DNA from: Candidatus Melainabacteria bacterium | GTDB taxonomy: Bacteria > Cyanobacteriota > Vampirovibrionia > Obscuribacterales > Obscuribacteraceae | Assembly (NCBI GenBank): GCA_003151275.1 | Contig: PLXC01000147.1 | Span: 62,001-126,000, forward strand | Length of the DNA stretch: 64,000 nucleotides | Direction of reading: 5' to 3' | Shown here: positions 1 through 9,169 of the stretch, piece after piece | Position numbering within the stretch: position 1 is the first letter of the stretch | How the letters are laid out: each line of letters starts with the position of its first letter | Translations under genes and position numbers: made by a program | Notes under the pieces: generated by a model | Database searches by the model: none | Seen by the model: the letters and a program-made list of their open reading frames with translations, nothing else | What the model was told of the DNA's origin: nothing

Positions 1-103
1 ATCATGCCCGTTCGAGTTTACTGTCCAAATCGCTTAGCAGCTTATTGTCCAATTCCGCTAGGACGTTGAGAATTTTTTCAACCGATTCGGTGCGCACTAT
101 CGT

Positions 104-893
104 TCAGCTTTCCTCAGGTCTGGAGGACTTAGGCAACAGAAGAAGTGCGACTGCTCCGAGAAATGTTAGCGTGCCGCTATAGGCAAATCCTGCTGTAACT
201 GAAACATTGCTCCAGAGAAAACCGACCAGAATACTTGAGATTAAGTCCCCAAATGAATTGACAGTTGCAAGCGCACCGTAGCCGGTGCCGCGTTTGTCCA
301 ACGATAAAAGATCAGCTGCTAATGCTCGTTCCATAGAATCAACGATGGCTATGTAAAGACCAGCAAGGGCAAATAGGACGATAAGACCTAACAAGCTGCC
401 TTTTACAAACAAGAAGCCCACGCACATAAGAGCGAACAAAAAATATCCGAGCGCGAGTAATTTGCGTTTATCAAAAACCAAAGGCGCGGCCATGCGCCTG
501 AGGGGGCACACTTTCTGACAGCAATGCATCACGAACTGGACCGCGCGCGCCCCTGCCCAACCAGGCGATCGTGCGAATGACCACCATCTGCCACCATGCC
601 GTGACAAATCCGAAAGTACCCATCATCGCCGTCACTAAATAGCCAATAACTAATATCGGTTTTCTTTTGCCGATTCGGTCGGAGTAATATGACATCCACA
701 GCTTCATCAAGCTTGATGCGGCGTCAGATACGCCCTCAATAATTCCGAGAGCTACTGCTCCTCCGCCGAACGTGGCGAGGAATAGAGGCAGAACAGCAGT
801 TGTAAGCTCATGTCCCATATCTGAAAACAAGCTCAGCATGCCTATCGCAAATACATTGCGCGTCAGCCATTTAGTTTTGATGTCGCTATTCAT
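104..893 (-). pseudogene. MFS transporter remnant with internal deletion and frame change
   Basis: Two adjoining reading frames together resemble one major facilitator superfamily permease. The N-terminal part (893 down to 471, 140 residues) holds about four membrane helices and the inter-helix motif SDRIGKRK. It stops just after the conserved stretch GRAFGF. The C-terminal part continues in another frame from about 480 to 104 with the motif DKRK and about four more helices. The region expected between them, roughly helices 5 to 8 or about 120-150 residues, is missing, so this is an internal deletion with a frame change rather than a one-base slip. Substrate cannot be read. The gene lies 38 bp downstream of the DUF190-CBS gene in the same direction, probably one former operon. 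Each half is too short to transport alone. An assembly error at the junction is the alternative. Confidence 0.8.
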
Positions 894-931
894 TCTCTGT
901 GTATGTTCTTGCTCAAAGAGAAATCCATTTT

Positions 932-1753
932 CTAACTATGGGATGGGTACTCAACTGACAGAGCTTTCTGCAACACATCTGGTAGCCGTAAAATACCAAC
1001 TAATTTGTTGTTCTTTACGACTGGCAAAGCGGATAGGCGATCGTGCAGCATGAGTTGCACCGCTTTTGCCATCACGCTTTCGGGTTCAACTGCCGCGAAG
1101 TGCGTTCGCATAATCGCTGACGCTGTCGATGATTTCACGTCTTTGCTGGCCTCATGTCTTTCAGCACCATGCAGGGAAAAGAACCTAAATGGTCCTTGGG
1201 GAATGTGTACTATGCGAGCCAACAAATCTTGCGAAGTGACAATGCCCAGCAAGATTCCTGCTTCGTTTACAACAGGCAGATAGGCTCTATGATTTTTTAG
1301 TAGAACAGCGATGACGTCCTCGACCAGCATCTCAGGTGGAACCGTGATTGGTGCCTCATCCATATACTCAGCAACCAGATGTTCGCGACTGGCAGGTGAA
1401 GTCTCATTCGCCTCTACGTTTTTTTCGCTTTGGTTTCTGCGGATTGCTTGCACTTCGTCAATGGTAATCAAACCTTCTTTGACCATTTCCTGGAGGATCG
1501 GGAGAAGCCTATCGATTTTTTCTGGCTCATCGATAACTATCATCACAACAGGCAGATTGACTGAGAGGTCAACAATGGAGGTTGTATGAACCTGTCCATG
1601 CACCCCAAAGCCCACCATCCCGCGCAAAACGGTGGCACCGGCAGATCCTTCTTTTCGCACACGTTCAACAATTGCATCGCTTAGATTGGCTCCATGCCAG
1701 CGATCTGTTTCATCAATGAAAATCATTAACCGTTTTACAATCCTGATTTCCAT
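932..1753 (-). CDS. DUF190 (PII-like) and tandem CBS domain protein
   Basis: The 273-residue protein begins with a DUF190 domain (about residues 1-110), a small ferredoxin-like fold related to PII proteins. Two CBS motifs follow (about residues 130-190 and 210-270), which in other families bind adenine nucleotides and sense energy state. No membrane segment or signal peptide is visible, so it is probably a soluble regulator. DUF190 genes often sit beside ion or metabolite transporters; here the neighbour immediately downstream is the broken MFS permease, so its former partner may be lost. The ATG start follows a good AGGAG site. The domain assignment is firm; the ligand and target are unknown. 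Confidence 0.9.
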   Translation of the reverse strand: MEIRIVKRLMIFIDETDRWHGANLSDAIVERVRKEGSAGATVLRGMVGFGVHGQVHTTSIVDLSVNLPVVMIVIDEPEKIDRLLPILQEMVKEGLITIDEVQAIRRNQSEKNVEANETSPASREHLVAEYMDEAPITVPPEMLVEDVIAVLLKNHRAYLPVVNEAGILLGIVTSQDLLARIVHIPQGPFRFFSLHGAERHEASKDVKSSTASAIMRTHFAAVEPESVMAKAVQLMLHDRLSALPVVKNNKLVGILRLPDVLQKALSVEYPSHS

Positions 1754-1885
1754 AGCATTTACTCCTTTACAATAAATGAGCTACGAACAAGTAGATACAC
1801 TCCTAACGTTCCAATTGCAAGGTCGGAAGCAAAAGAAATATTTGGCCAAGAAAGTGCCAACGAAATCCGCGCACCCTCAAATGAA

Positions 1886-1911
1886 AAGGACGGGGTAACG
1901 ACCCCGTCCTT
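1886..1911 (-). terminator. Rho-independent terminator after the RRM gene
   Basis: A perfect 11-bp stem (1886-1896 with 1901-1911) closes a four-base loop. On the minus strand it is followed by a short T-rich stretch. It begins 24 bases after the RRM stop codon and separates this gene from the DUF190-CBS gene downstream. Confidence 0.75.
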
Positions 1912-1934
1912 CGATGATGAGATTCGGTCTGAAC

Positions 1935-2213
1935 CTACCAGCTACCGCGACGCGGTGCAGCTTCTCTAGGTTTCGATTCGTTTACGACGATTTGACGTCC
2001 GTCAATGGATTGACCGTTGAATTCTTTAACAGCAGCATCAGCTTGCTCTTTGGTTTCCATTTCAACAAATCCGAATCCACGCTTTCTGCCAGTTTCACGA
2101 TCTGTTGGAATCGCTACTGATACCACAACGCCGCTCTTGGAAAAAGTTTCTTCCAGTTCTGCTTCAGTGGTCTTAAATGAAAGGTTGCCTACAAATAGTT
2201 TCGTGTTAGTCAT
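1935..2213 (-). CDS. Cyanobacterial-type RRM RNA-binding protein
   Basis: A 92-residue protein made of one RNA recognition motif. RNP2 is seen as KLFVGNLSF (residues 5-13) and RNP1 as KRGFGFVEM (about residues 44-52), with the aromatic residues that stack on RNA bases intact. A short Arg/Gly/Pro tail follows. Cyanobacterial Rbp proteins have this size and layout and are often cold-induced. Here the gene is monocistronic, with a strong terminator behind and a leader of over 250 bases ahead that contains a hairpin, which suggests RNA-level control. No strong ribosome site is visible. Family assignment is secure; the RNA targets are unknown. Confidence 0.93.
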   Translation of the reverse strand: MTNTKLFVGNLSFKTTEAELEETFSKSGVVVSVAIPTDRETGRKRGFGFVEMETKEQADAAVKEFNGQSIDGRQIVVNESKPREAAPRRGSW

Positions 2214-2239
2214 ATAGTTCCAATATCCGTTTAGTTTGA

Positions 2240-2270
2240 CAGCGCCCAGAGAACTCAGAAATTGGCGCTG
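2240..2270 (-). promoter_or_regulatory. Hairpin in the leader of the RRM gene
   Basis: Seven-base arms (2240-2246 and 2264-2270) can pair around a 17-base loop, 26 bases upstream of the RRM start. The 276-base gap between this gene and the next holds no open frame. Leader structures are common in cold-shock-like genes, so a role in translation control is plausible but not shown. Confidence 0.3.
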
Positions 2271-2489
2271 AGGGCGTAAGCCCCGCGTAAGTATGGCAGA
2301 TTTCTAAGCTAAGAATCCTTGAAAGGTCTTAAATTTCGATAAAGGCTTTGCAGCCTATATTCTACCTCTGACACCGTTTTTTCGGCGGAGTACCGCGTCA
2401 GTAAGCCGCCCCAAGTCAAAGTCTCTAATTGACTCCATGGTGCAGCGTCAATTCTTGTCGTTGAGCAGACCTTCGAACTGCTCTTCAGC

Positions 2490-3467
2490 TTAGTTTCCGG
2501 TCTTGGCCTTCGGAGCTGTGTCCTTGCTCAAGTGGGCTTCAATCCATCCCAGTGTGCCGTTGAAAGCAACGTCGCTGACTTTGGGATCCTCGTAAACGTA
2601 ATGGTCGCCTTCCGCTAAAGCTAACATCTGTTTGTCGTTTGTGGCCAAATGCTCATAGACCTTGTTAGCCCCGTCTGGCACCGATTCACCGTCTTTTTGT
2701 CCCTGCACAATCAGCACTGGTGAGCTCGTAATCCTTCTGGCCATGTCCTTGCTCTTGTACATGAAGAATTGACAAGCCATCAGTTCTCGCGGAGCCAAGT
2801 CAAGGCGGACTTCGGGATCCTTTTCAATTGCCTCTCGCACAGCGGCTCTTGGTGTAGCCATCGAGATCAACTCTTTGCCCATATCGAATTGTTTGTTCGG
2901 ACCTGAAGAAAGCAAGTGACTGCAAACTCTCATGTAATTGTGTCGACCGTGATAGTGGTCACCGCCAGGTGCCGAAGAAATGGTGCCTTGGATTAGGTCA
3001 GGAAATTTCGATGCTGCCTGTAACGCAAGGGCCCCACCCATAGCCTCACCTAGGATGAAGACAGGCAAGCCCGGATACTTTGAGTGCAGTGCTTCGACAG
3101 ATTCTTTGATATCGTCGAGGGTGCGCTCTAAACTCATCCGTCCTTCCGGACCCTTTACGTTTTTCCATCCGCCAAAGCCGCGCAGGTCGAGTGCATAGAC
3201 TGTGTAATTCTGGGCAGCCATGCGTGTGCCTAAGTTGTCGAATAATCCGGAATGCATACCTAACTCGTGCAGGCATAGAAGCACCGCCCGCGGTGAACCG
3301 TTGGCGGCTGTCCAATTGGCTAGAGGTGGTTTATCTTTCAACAACGGCACCATGGATTTCATTGTTGAGCCATCATTGGGAGTCTCGCTTGCGCTAAACA
3401 CAGGTGGAGTAGCGACTGCGGAAAGCATTCCGACAAGAGCTACCATTGATACGATCCGTTTGTTCAT
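2490..3467 (-). CDS. Secreted alpha/beta hydrolase lacking the nucleophile serine
   Basis: A 325-residue protein with a signal peptide (about residues 1-25, ending near VFSA) and an alpha/beta hydrolase fold of the monoacylglycerol lipase/S33 type. The nucleophile elbow normally read as G-x-S-x-G is GEAMGG, so the catalytic serine is alanine at residue 142. The codon is GCT, one base from TCT. The other triad residues remain: Asp259 in QKDGES and His289 in GDHYVY. The protein probably keeps its fold but cannot act as a classical serine hydrolase. The gene lies one base after the TPR-caspase gene, so they share a transcript and may share a function. A single-base sequence error at the elbow is the alternative. 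Confidence 0.87.
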   Translation of the reverse strand: MNKRIVSMVALVGMLSAVATPPVFSASETPNDGSTMKSMVPLLKDKPPLANWTAANGSPRAVLLCLHELGMHSGLFDNLGTRMAAQNYTVYALDLRGFGGWKNVKGPEGRMSLERTLDDIKESVEALHSKYPGLPVFILGEAMGGALALQAASKFPDLIQGTISSAPGGDHYHGRHNYMRVCSHLLSSGPNKQFDMGKELISMATPRAAVREAIEKDPEVRLDLAPRELMACQFFMYKSKDMARRITSSPVLIVQGQKDGESVPDGANKVYEHLATNDKQMLALAEGDHYVYEDPKVSDVAFNGTLGWIEAHLSKDTAPKAKTGN

Positions 3468-3468
3468 T

Positions 3469-6081
3469 TTATTTCCCTGCTTTTTTGCTTTTTGAACTAA
3501 GAGACTTTGATTCCGATACTTTTACCAACTGTTTTGTGGTTGGCACAACAAGGCCTGGTCTTGGATTTGTCGGTATAACACCGAGCACCGGATCACCACC
3601 TTGCCACTGTTTGATCAACACAGGCGTCTGCAACGCAGCTCTATCTCTGAGAACCTCTTCTTCGACTTTTTGTCTCATCGATTCGAACGCCTCTGGAAGC
3701 GTGGTCTTATCGCCGTGAGTGCGCAGTCCTTCGATCAGGCGGTGAGTGAAGACGCCATTGGTGTAATTCCTTGATTCCCAAGAGAGTTGATCTGCTTCAC
3801 TTGCAGCGAGCATCAGCTGTCCGTCGCCAATTTTCACCGCTCGTATGTCGATACCGTCGACTCGATTGAGACCCTTTTCTGCTTCCGGAGCGGCAGCGCC
3901 ACCATGACAAACGTCGAGGATCATAATGATGCGTTCGCAGTGGATCAGATCCTTGAGACCAACAGTTAACCATTGCATGGGAATACCCGTCAGGACGATA
4001 TTGCTCATGTTCGCTTCATAAGGCACGATAAAGTTAGCGTTGCTCGTTTCACGCTTCGCCGCACTGCCGTGGGTAGACATATAGACGACTACCATGTCGC
4101 CGGAGTTTGCCAAACGTCGCAGCCATGTCTCTCCGAGGTTGGCGACTATGTTTTCTCTTGTCGCCTGCTTGTCGAGCAATAGTTTTACGTGATCGGGCTG
4201 GAAGTGAGCTTCGTTGACCAAATAATTTTTGAAATCGGTAGCATCTTTTGCGGCGTAGCGAAGATTGATGGACGGATCTTTAAAGTTGCTGATGCCGACG
4301 ACTAGCGCCCACTTATCCTTGACGGGGCAGCCACCGCTCTGGTTGGCATCGGTGGAAGTGTTATGTGATTTTGCATTTTGTTTAGCGAATCCCGGAATTT
4401 TGCTGGTTATCTCTGCCGACTGCTTCTTGAGCGCTAGTGCCTCTTCCTTGTGACCCTGCGCAACTGCGAGTGAGGCCAGGTGTTCCAGGTCTACTGCAAC
4501 TGACGGCGTAACTGCGCCAATTTTTTTGTCTCTTGCTACTAATTGTTTGAACAGAAGTTCGGACTGCGCGTAGTTGCCCTGCTTCTGGTAGAGGTCTGCC
4601 AGTGTCACCATCACTAGTGCCAGGTTCGGGTGGTCGAGGTCGAGGGCCTGCTGTTCAATTTTTAACGCGGTTTCCAACAGAGCGATCGCTTCCTCATTTC
4701 GTTTTTCCCCTTGATAGACTTCCGCCAAGTTGTAGAGATTTTGGGCCACGAGCGGATGGCTTGGTCCCAGAGCGGTTGAACGAATTACCAGAGCTTGTTT
4801 GAGGAGAGGTTCGGCCTCAGTGAATTTTGATTGGTTTGCATAGAGGAATGCTAAATTATTCAGACATGTGGCAACGTCTGGATGTTTTAATCCTAACGTC
4901 TTTTCGACAGCCGCGAGAGAATCCTTGTAGAGCGGTTCGGCGTCGGCATACTTCCCTTGCACTAAAAGCAGCAGAGCCAGGCTATTCAAGTCATTAGCCA
5001 CGCGAGTGCTGTTGTCGCCGGAAATTTGTTTGTCGATGCGAAGTGCTTCTCTAAAAAGTGATTCAGCTTTTTCGTAATTCTTTTCTTCTTTCAAAACTTC
5101 GGCAAGTTTGCACATGCTTTTTGCGACACGCGAATGGAGTGGTCCATACGCTTGCTGGTTGATCGCAACTGCCCGTTGCAGCATGGATTGAGCACTGGCG
5201 AGACGTCCACTGCTGATCAGAATAGTGGCAACGTCGTCGAGACTTTCAGCGACTAGTGGATCATCCCTGCCGATCGTTTCTTCTCGAATCGAGAGCGCTT
5301 TCTTAAATGCGGCGAGACTATCAGCCTTATCTTGCTCTAAATAAAGGTGACCTAGTTTTGTCAGACTGACGGCAACTTGCGGGCTACTAGGACCGAACCC
5401 GGTTTGTCTGATGTCCAGGGACTGTTTGTAGAGCGGGTCAGCTTCGATAAACTTGCCTTGAACTTTGTAAAAGTCACCCAATGCATCAAGACAATCAGCA
5501 ATTTTTTCTTGATTTAGTTGTTTTCGATAGATACTCAAGGCCCGCTTGAGGAGAGGCTCCGCCATTCCATACTTGCCCATCTCGTCGTACACGACTGCTA
5601 AATTGAACAGATCATCTGCGACTTGAGAGCTTTGACCGCCTGCTGTTTCTTCCCAAATTTGCAGTGAACGCTTGTATAAAGGCTCGGCTTGAAAGTATTT
5701 TTCCTGACGTTCATAGACCGTGGCAAGATTATCCAAGTCTCGCGCCATTTCTTTTTTATTCTGGCTGCCAGAATTCTCACTAACGCTCAATGCGCGTTTG
5801 AACATTGCTTCTGCTTGAGTGTATTTCCCTTGTTGTACATACATGGAAGCAAGCGCTCTGATCGTCTGCAGCACTCTTGGATCATTTGGTTCAAGGTTGT
5901 CGGCGGTTTCTAGCGCAGAGGCGTAACTTTTCTCGGCTTCACTATAATGGGCTCTTCTTTCGGAAGCCTTGCCGTCATCGAACATGGTCTGCCAGAGAAC
6001 CTGTTGCGCCCCCGCTGCTTGCATACAGAAGGGGATTATTACTCCTGTGAAAATGAATTTCCTAATTCTCAGTCCCATCAA
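3469..6081 (-). CDS. Exported TPR-caspase (peptidase C14) protein
   Basis: An 870-residue protein. A signal peptide (about residues 1-25) is followed by about twelve kinesin-light-chain-type TPR repeats (about 30-570), each with alternating AEPLYKRSL-like helices. A caspase-like domain begins at about residue 588 (KWALVVGIS). The catalytic dyad is visible: His671 in MSTHGS and Cys725 in LDVCHGG. Bacterial C14 peptidases cleave after basic or acidic residues, and TPR arrays usually bind a partner that controls or presents the substrate. The signal peptide places this one outside the cytoplasm, whereas most studied prokaryotic caspases are cytoplasmic. It is immediately followed by the serine-less hydrolase gene in the same operon. 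Fold and active site are secure; trigger and substrate are unknown. Confidence 0.94.
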   Translation of the reverse strand: MMGLRIRKFIFTGVIIPFCMQAAGAQQVLWQTMFDDGKASERRAHYSEAEKSYASALETADNLEPNDPRVLQTIRALASMYVQQGKYTQAEAMFKRALSVSENSGSQNKKEMARDLDNLATVYERQEKYFQAEPLYKRSLQIWEETAGGQSSQVADDLFNLAVVYDEMGKYGMAEPLLKRALSIYRKQLNQEKIADCLDALGDFYKVQGKFIEADPLYKQSLDIRQTGFGPSSPQVAVSLTKLGHLYLEQDKADSLAAFKKALSIREETIGRDDPLVAESLDDVATILISSGRLASAQSMLQRAVAINQQAYGPLHSRVAKSMCKLAEVLKEEKNYEKAESLFREALRIDKQISGDNSTRVANDLNSLALLLLVQGKYADAEPLYKDSLAAVEKTLGLKHPDVATCLNNLAFLYANQSKFTEAEPLLKQALVIRSTALGPSHPLVAQNLYNLAEVYQGEKRNEEAIALLETALKIEQQALDLDHPNLALVMVTLADLYQKQGNYAQSELLFKQLVARDKKIGAVTPSVAVDLEHLASLAVAQGHKEEALALKKQSAEITSKIPGFAKQNAKSHNTSTDANQSGGCPVKDKWALVVGISNFKDPSINLRYAAKDATDFKNYLVNEAHFQPDHVKLLLDKQATRENIVANLGETWLRRLANSGDMVVVYMSTHGSAAKRETSNANFIVPYEANMSNIVLTGIPMQWLTVGLKDLIHCERIIMILDVCHGGAAAPEAEKGLNRVDGIDIRAVKIGDGQLMLAASEADQLSWESRNYTNGVFTHRLIEGLRTHGDKTTLPEAFESMRQKVEEEVLRDRAALQTPVLIKQWQGGDPVLGVIPTNPRPGLVVPTTKQLVKVSESKSLSSKSKKAGK

Positions 6082-6144
6082 TTTTCTCTAGTGCTTCGAT
6101 AAATAAACTACGAGAGGATGCCATTAATTAGGAATCCGAAGTGC

Positions 6145-9135
6145 CTACTTCTTCGGCTCTACAGTTTTGGATGTTCCGGCTGCTGAGTCTACTGTTTTGA
6201 ATGTGCCTGATGCTGAGATGACTGCGTTGTCTAAGTGGAAATATTTTCTGACTGCCAAGTTCACTTCGGATATGGTTACTGCATTCATCAATTTGGCATA
6301 ATCGTCCATATATTTAGCACCAACGCCCAATATTTCGTACTCGCACAAGCGAGCGGCTATTTGTTTGTCTGAGCGCATGCCCACATAAAATGCACCGGAG
6401 AGATGCGATTTTTCAATAGTCAGCTCGCGTTGTGTAATTCCGCTCTTAATGTAATCGGCAACGATTTTGCGCACCAAGCTGACTGTCTTATTAAAGTTTT
6501 CAGGGTTAACCGAGAATGAAACTGCCCACGGTGCACATTTCTCCGCAACATTAGCCATGTACGAACTGATTGAATAAGTCAGTCCGAATTGATCACGAAC
6601 CGGGGCGAGTCTGCAAGCGAAGCTGTCATAGCCAAGCGCTGCATTACCTATTGAAGCCGCAGCATAGTCAGTTGCTTTAATACTGAGCTGAACCGGGCGA
6701 CCAAGCACCACATCGACATTGGATTTATCAGGAAGAGGCATCAGCAATTTTTGTGCCTTTGGTGACAGTAATTCAGAATCGGATATTTTGATCTCCTGGC
6801 GCTTGCCACCTGTCCAGTCTTGGAATTGGCGCGAGACGATGGCGACTGCATCATCTGGATTAATGTCACCCACTACGGTGATCACGGTATTGGCTGGCAA
6901 GAAATGAGCTGCATGGTAAGCCTTCAAATCGCCTGCGTCAATGGTGTCTAGTTCTGATATCTGATCTTCGAAAGGTTTGTCATAGTACACGCTTTCTGGC
7001 TTGTAGAGAGCGCGCACAAAATTATTCCAAGCTTGATCGCTGGTGCTCGTCATTCTGTCTTTTATGATGCTGTGCTTTTGCTTTTTTGTTTTAGCCAGCT
7101 CGTTGGAGCTGAAGATAGGCTTGCATATACAGTCAGAACACATCGACATCAACGTCGAGAAGTCTTCCGTTATTACTTCCGTATCAAATGAAACCCAGAA
7201 ATCATCTTCTGAGAATGATAAATTCGTGCCCATTTCCTCCAGACGTTTTGCCAGCTCTTCTTTGGAATATGCCGAAGATCCCTTTGTCAGCAGATCTGAA
7301 ACGAACTCAGGCACCTGACTCTTGCGCAGGTCTTTAAAGTATGAACCGGCTTGGACTTTGCCGGATATGGCTACGGTGCCAGTTCCAGGCACGGGCATTA
7401 TCACAATCGTCAGGCCATTCGGTAAGACTTCCTTGCGCACTCGGCTGACGAATTTTGTAGTGGCACTCTTAGAAACTGCGGAAGCCATTCTTATTTTGGT
7501 ATCCGAAGATGATCTGGTTTCGTGATCGGAGGATGATCTCGTTTGCGTATCCGAAGATGATCTAGTTTGGCTATCTGAGGATGATCTCGTTTTGGTATCC
7601 AAGGATGATCTAGGCAACGAGTTGCTCGACTTATTCTCAAGCGACGTCCAGATCGCTTCTTCTTGCGCGCTGCCTTCATTGCTCAATGGTTGCGTTACTA
7701 TTTCCGTGGCAGCTACTTTGGGAAGGTAATAACCAACCGTGCGATTGTTTGCACCGAAATATTTATTGGCGACACGTCGCACTTCTGCAGGACTTATGGA
7801 CTGGATATTGTGAGCGTAATTCAGCCACCATTTTAAGTCGGCAGTAGCAATTGATTCAGTCAGTTGATTCGCCAATCCCGTTGGATCTTCTGTTTCTAGT
7901 TTTATACGTTTTGCGATAGATTGTTTTGTGCGTTGAAGTTCGTCAACAGGTACAGGCTCAGTCTTTAGGCGATCAATCTCCTTAATGGTTTCCTGTTCGA
8001 TTTTCTCTAGCGGAACGGTAGGAGCCGCCGCGGCATATACGGTGAACAACCCTGGATCGTGCATCTGGTAATTGTCTGTGCTCACATCGGATGCTAACGA
8101 ACTATCAATTAAGCGTTTGTACAGTCGGCTCGAACGCTTGCTTTCATCGCCAAGCATGCTTTCGATTAAGGATAATACGTAGGTATCTTTGTCTGCGGCG
8201 CGAGGCGCATGATAGGCAATCATCAGCTTCGGTGATTCGCTTCCACGTTGAACGACGAAGCGTCGCTCTCCTTCTTGGGGCGGTTCAGTTGTATAAACTT
8301 TTGGATACGGTTGCGGCGCTTTTGGAATTTTACCGAAGTATTCTTGAATGATCGCCAGCGTTGGTGCGGTGGCAAAATCGCCTACCAATATTAGAGTGGC
8401 GTTATTGGGCCAGTAGAAATCTTTGTAGAACTTGCGCAGGCGTTCAATTGGCACGCCTTCTACGTCAGACCTCCAACCAATGACTGGATGGTGATAAGGA
8501 TGTTCACGGAACGCAGTGGAGAAAATATTATTTTGAAGCAACTCGTGCGGATCATCTTCGCCGCGTTCTAGCTCGTTGCGAACCACTGTCATTTCTGCGC
8601 TGCGATCGGATTGCCTCAACAGCAAATTTCGCATTCTATCCGACTCGATCTCGAGCGTCAGGGGGAGATTTTTGGCCGGGACAATCTCAAAATAATTGGT
8701 ACGATCTTGGGAGGTGGTGGCATTGCTGTAACCACCAAGTGGTTTCAGGATGTCGTCAAAACCGGTCTTCTTTAGCGGGTCGTGCTCTTTCGTTCCCTTG
8801 AACATCAGGTGTTCAAGAAAATGTGTTGCACCTGTATATCCAACAGCCTCATTTCGCGAGCCTATGTGATAAACAACCATCGTTGTCACGATAGGCGTCG
8901 CGTGTCTCTCGCACAATATGACATCCAATCCGTTCGACTTGAGCCGATATTGCCGAATGTTTTGTGGGTTGGGAGTGTTTGGTGGCAGCTTAATTTGTTC
9001 AAAGGCGCTGTTGGTTGTTGTCAAACCCTGCACCGGAAGAAAGGACCATACGAAAACTATCGCCACTAGGAGGGCGATAGCTTTCGAAATGTTCGTCAAG
9101 ACGTATTTGTTGTGCGTTCTATTCGGGATTACCAC
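6145..9135 (-). CDS. Exported M16 family zinc peptidase, two-domain
   Basis: A 996-residue insulinase/processing-peptidase protein made of two fused M16 halves. An N-terminal hydrophobic segment (about residues 18-38) serves as signal peptide or anchor. The first half has the inverted zinc motif H105-x-x-E108-H109 and a downstream glutamate in NELERGED. The second half (from about residue 570) lacks the motif, as is usual for the non-catalytic half. Between them is a low-complexity linker of repeated SSSD-x-x-TR octapeptides. The GTG start follows GGAG at good distance. A paralogue without signal or linker is encoded at 32931-35681. M16 enzymes enclose and degrade peptides; the substrate here is unknown. 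Confidence 0.94.
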   Translation of the reverse strand: MVIPNRTHNKYVLTNISKAIALLVAIVFVWSFLPVQGLTTTNSAFEQIKLPPNTPNPQNIRQYRLKSNGLDVILCERHATPIVTTMVVYHIGSRNEAVGYTGATHFLEHLMFKGTKEHDPLKKTGFDDILKPLGGYSNATTSQDRTNYFEIVPAKNLPLTLEIESDRMRNLLLRQSDRSAEMTVVRNELERGEDDPHELLQNNIFSTAFREHPYHHPVIGWRSDVEGVPIERLRKFYKDFYWPNNATLILVGDFATAPTLAIIQEYFGKIPKAPQPYPKVYTTEPPQEGERRFVVQRGSESPKLMIAYHAPRAADKDTYVLSLIESMLGDESKRSSRLYKRLIDSSLASDVSTDNYQMHDPGLFTVYAAAAPTVPLEKIEQETIKEIDRLKTEPVPVDELQRTKQSIAKRIKLETEDPTGLANQLTESIATADLKWWLNYAHNIQSISPAEVRRVANKYFGANNRTVGYYLPKVAATEIVTQPLSNEGSAQEEAIWTSLENKSSNSLPRSSLDTKTRSSSDSQTRSSSDTQTRSSSDHETRSSSDTKIRMASAVSKSATTKFVSRVRKEVLPNGLTIVIMPVPGTGTVAISGKVQAGSYFKDLRKSQVPEFVSDLLTKGSSAYSKEELAKRLEEMGTNLSFSEDDFWVSFDTEVITEDFSTLMSMCSDCICKPIFSSNELAKTKKQKHSIIKDRMTSTSDQAWNNFVRALYKPESVYYDKPFEDQISELDTIDAGDLKAYHAAHFLPANTVITVVGDINPDDAVAIVSRQFQDWTGGKRQEIKISDSELLSPKAQKLLMPLPDKSNVDVVLGRPVQLSIKATDYAAASIGNAALGYDSFACRLAPVRDQFGLTYSISSYMANVAEKCAPWAVSFSVNPENFNKTVSLVRKIVADYIKSGITQRELTIEKSHLSGAFYVGMRSDKQIAARLCEYEILGVGAKYMDDYAKLMNAVTISEVNLAVRKYFHLDNAVISASGTFKTVDSAAGTSKTVEPKK
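7505..7618 (-). repeat. 24-bp coding tandem repeat in the M16 linker
   Basis: Four complete 24-bp units (7505-7528, 7529-7552, 7553-7576, 7577-7600) and a partial fifth lie in frame in the M16 peptidase. Each encodes an octapeptide of the form SSSD, two variable residues, then T/I and R. Units differ at a few bases each, so the array is not brand new. It forms a hydrophilic linker between the two peptidase halves. Confidence 0.9.
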
Positions 9136-9169
9136 GATGCACTCCGAATAAATTCAAGAAACATCACTG

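Noticed and set aside
2..97. A 31-codon GTG-started frame directly after, and in frame with, the MFS stop codon
   Set aside because: It has no ribosome site and could be chance or a relic of a longer MFS tail. Reading the TGA as sense is not supported, because TGA ends many intact genes here.
7505..7618. Regular 24-bp repeats that look CRISPR-like at first sight
   Set aside because: Units are contiguous, have no spacers, and stay in frame within the M16 peptidase gene.
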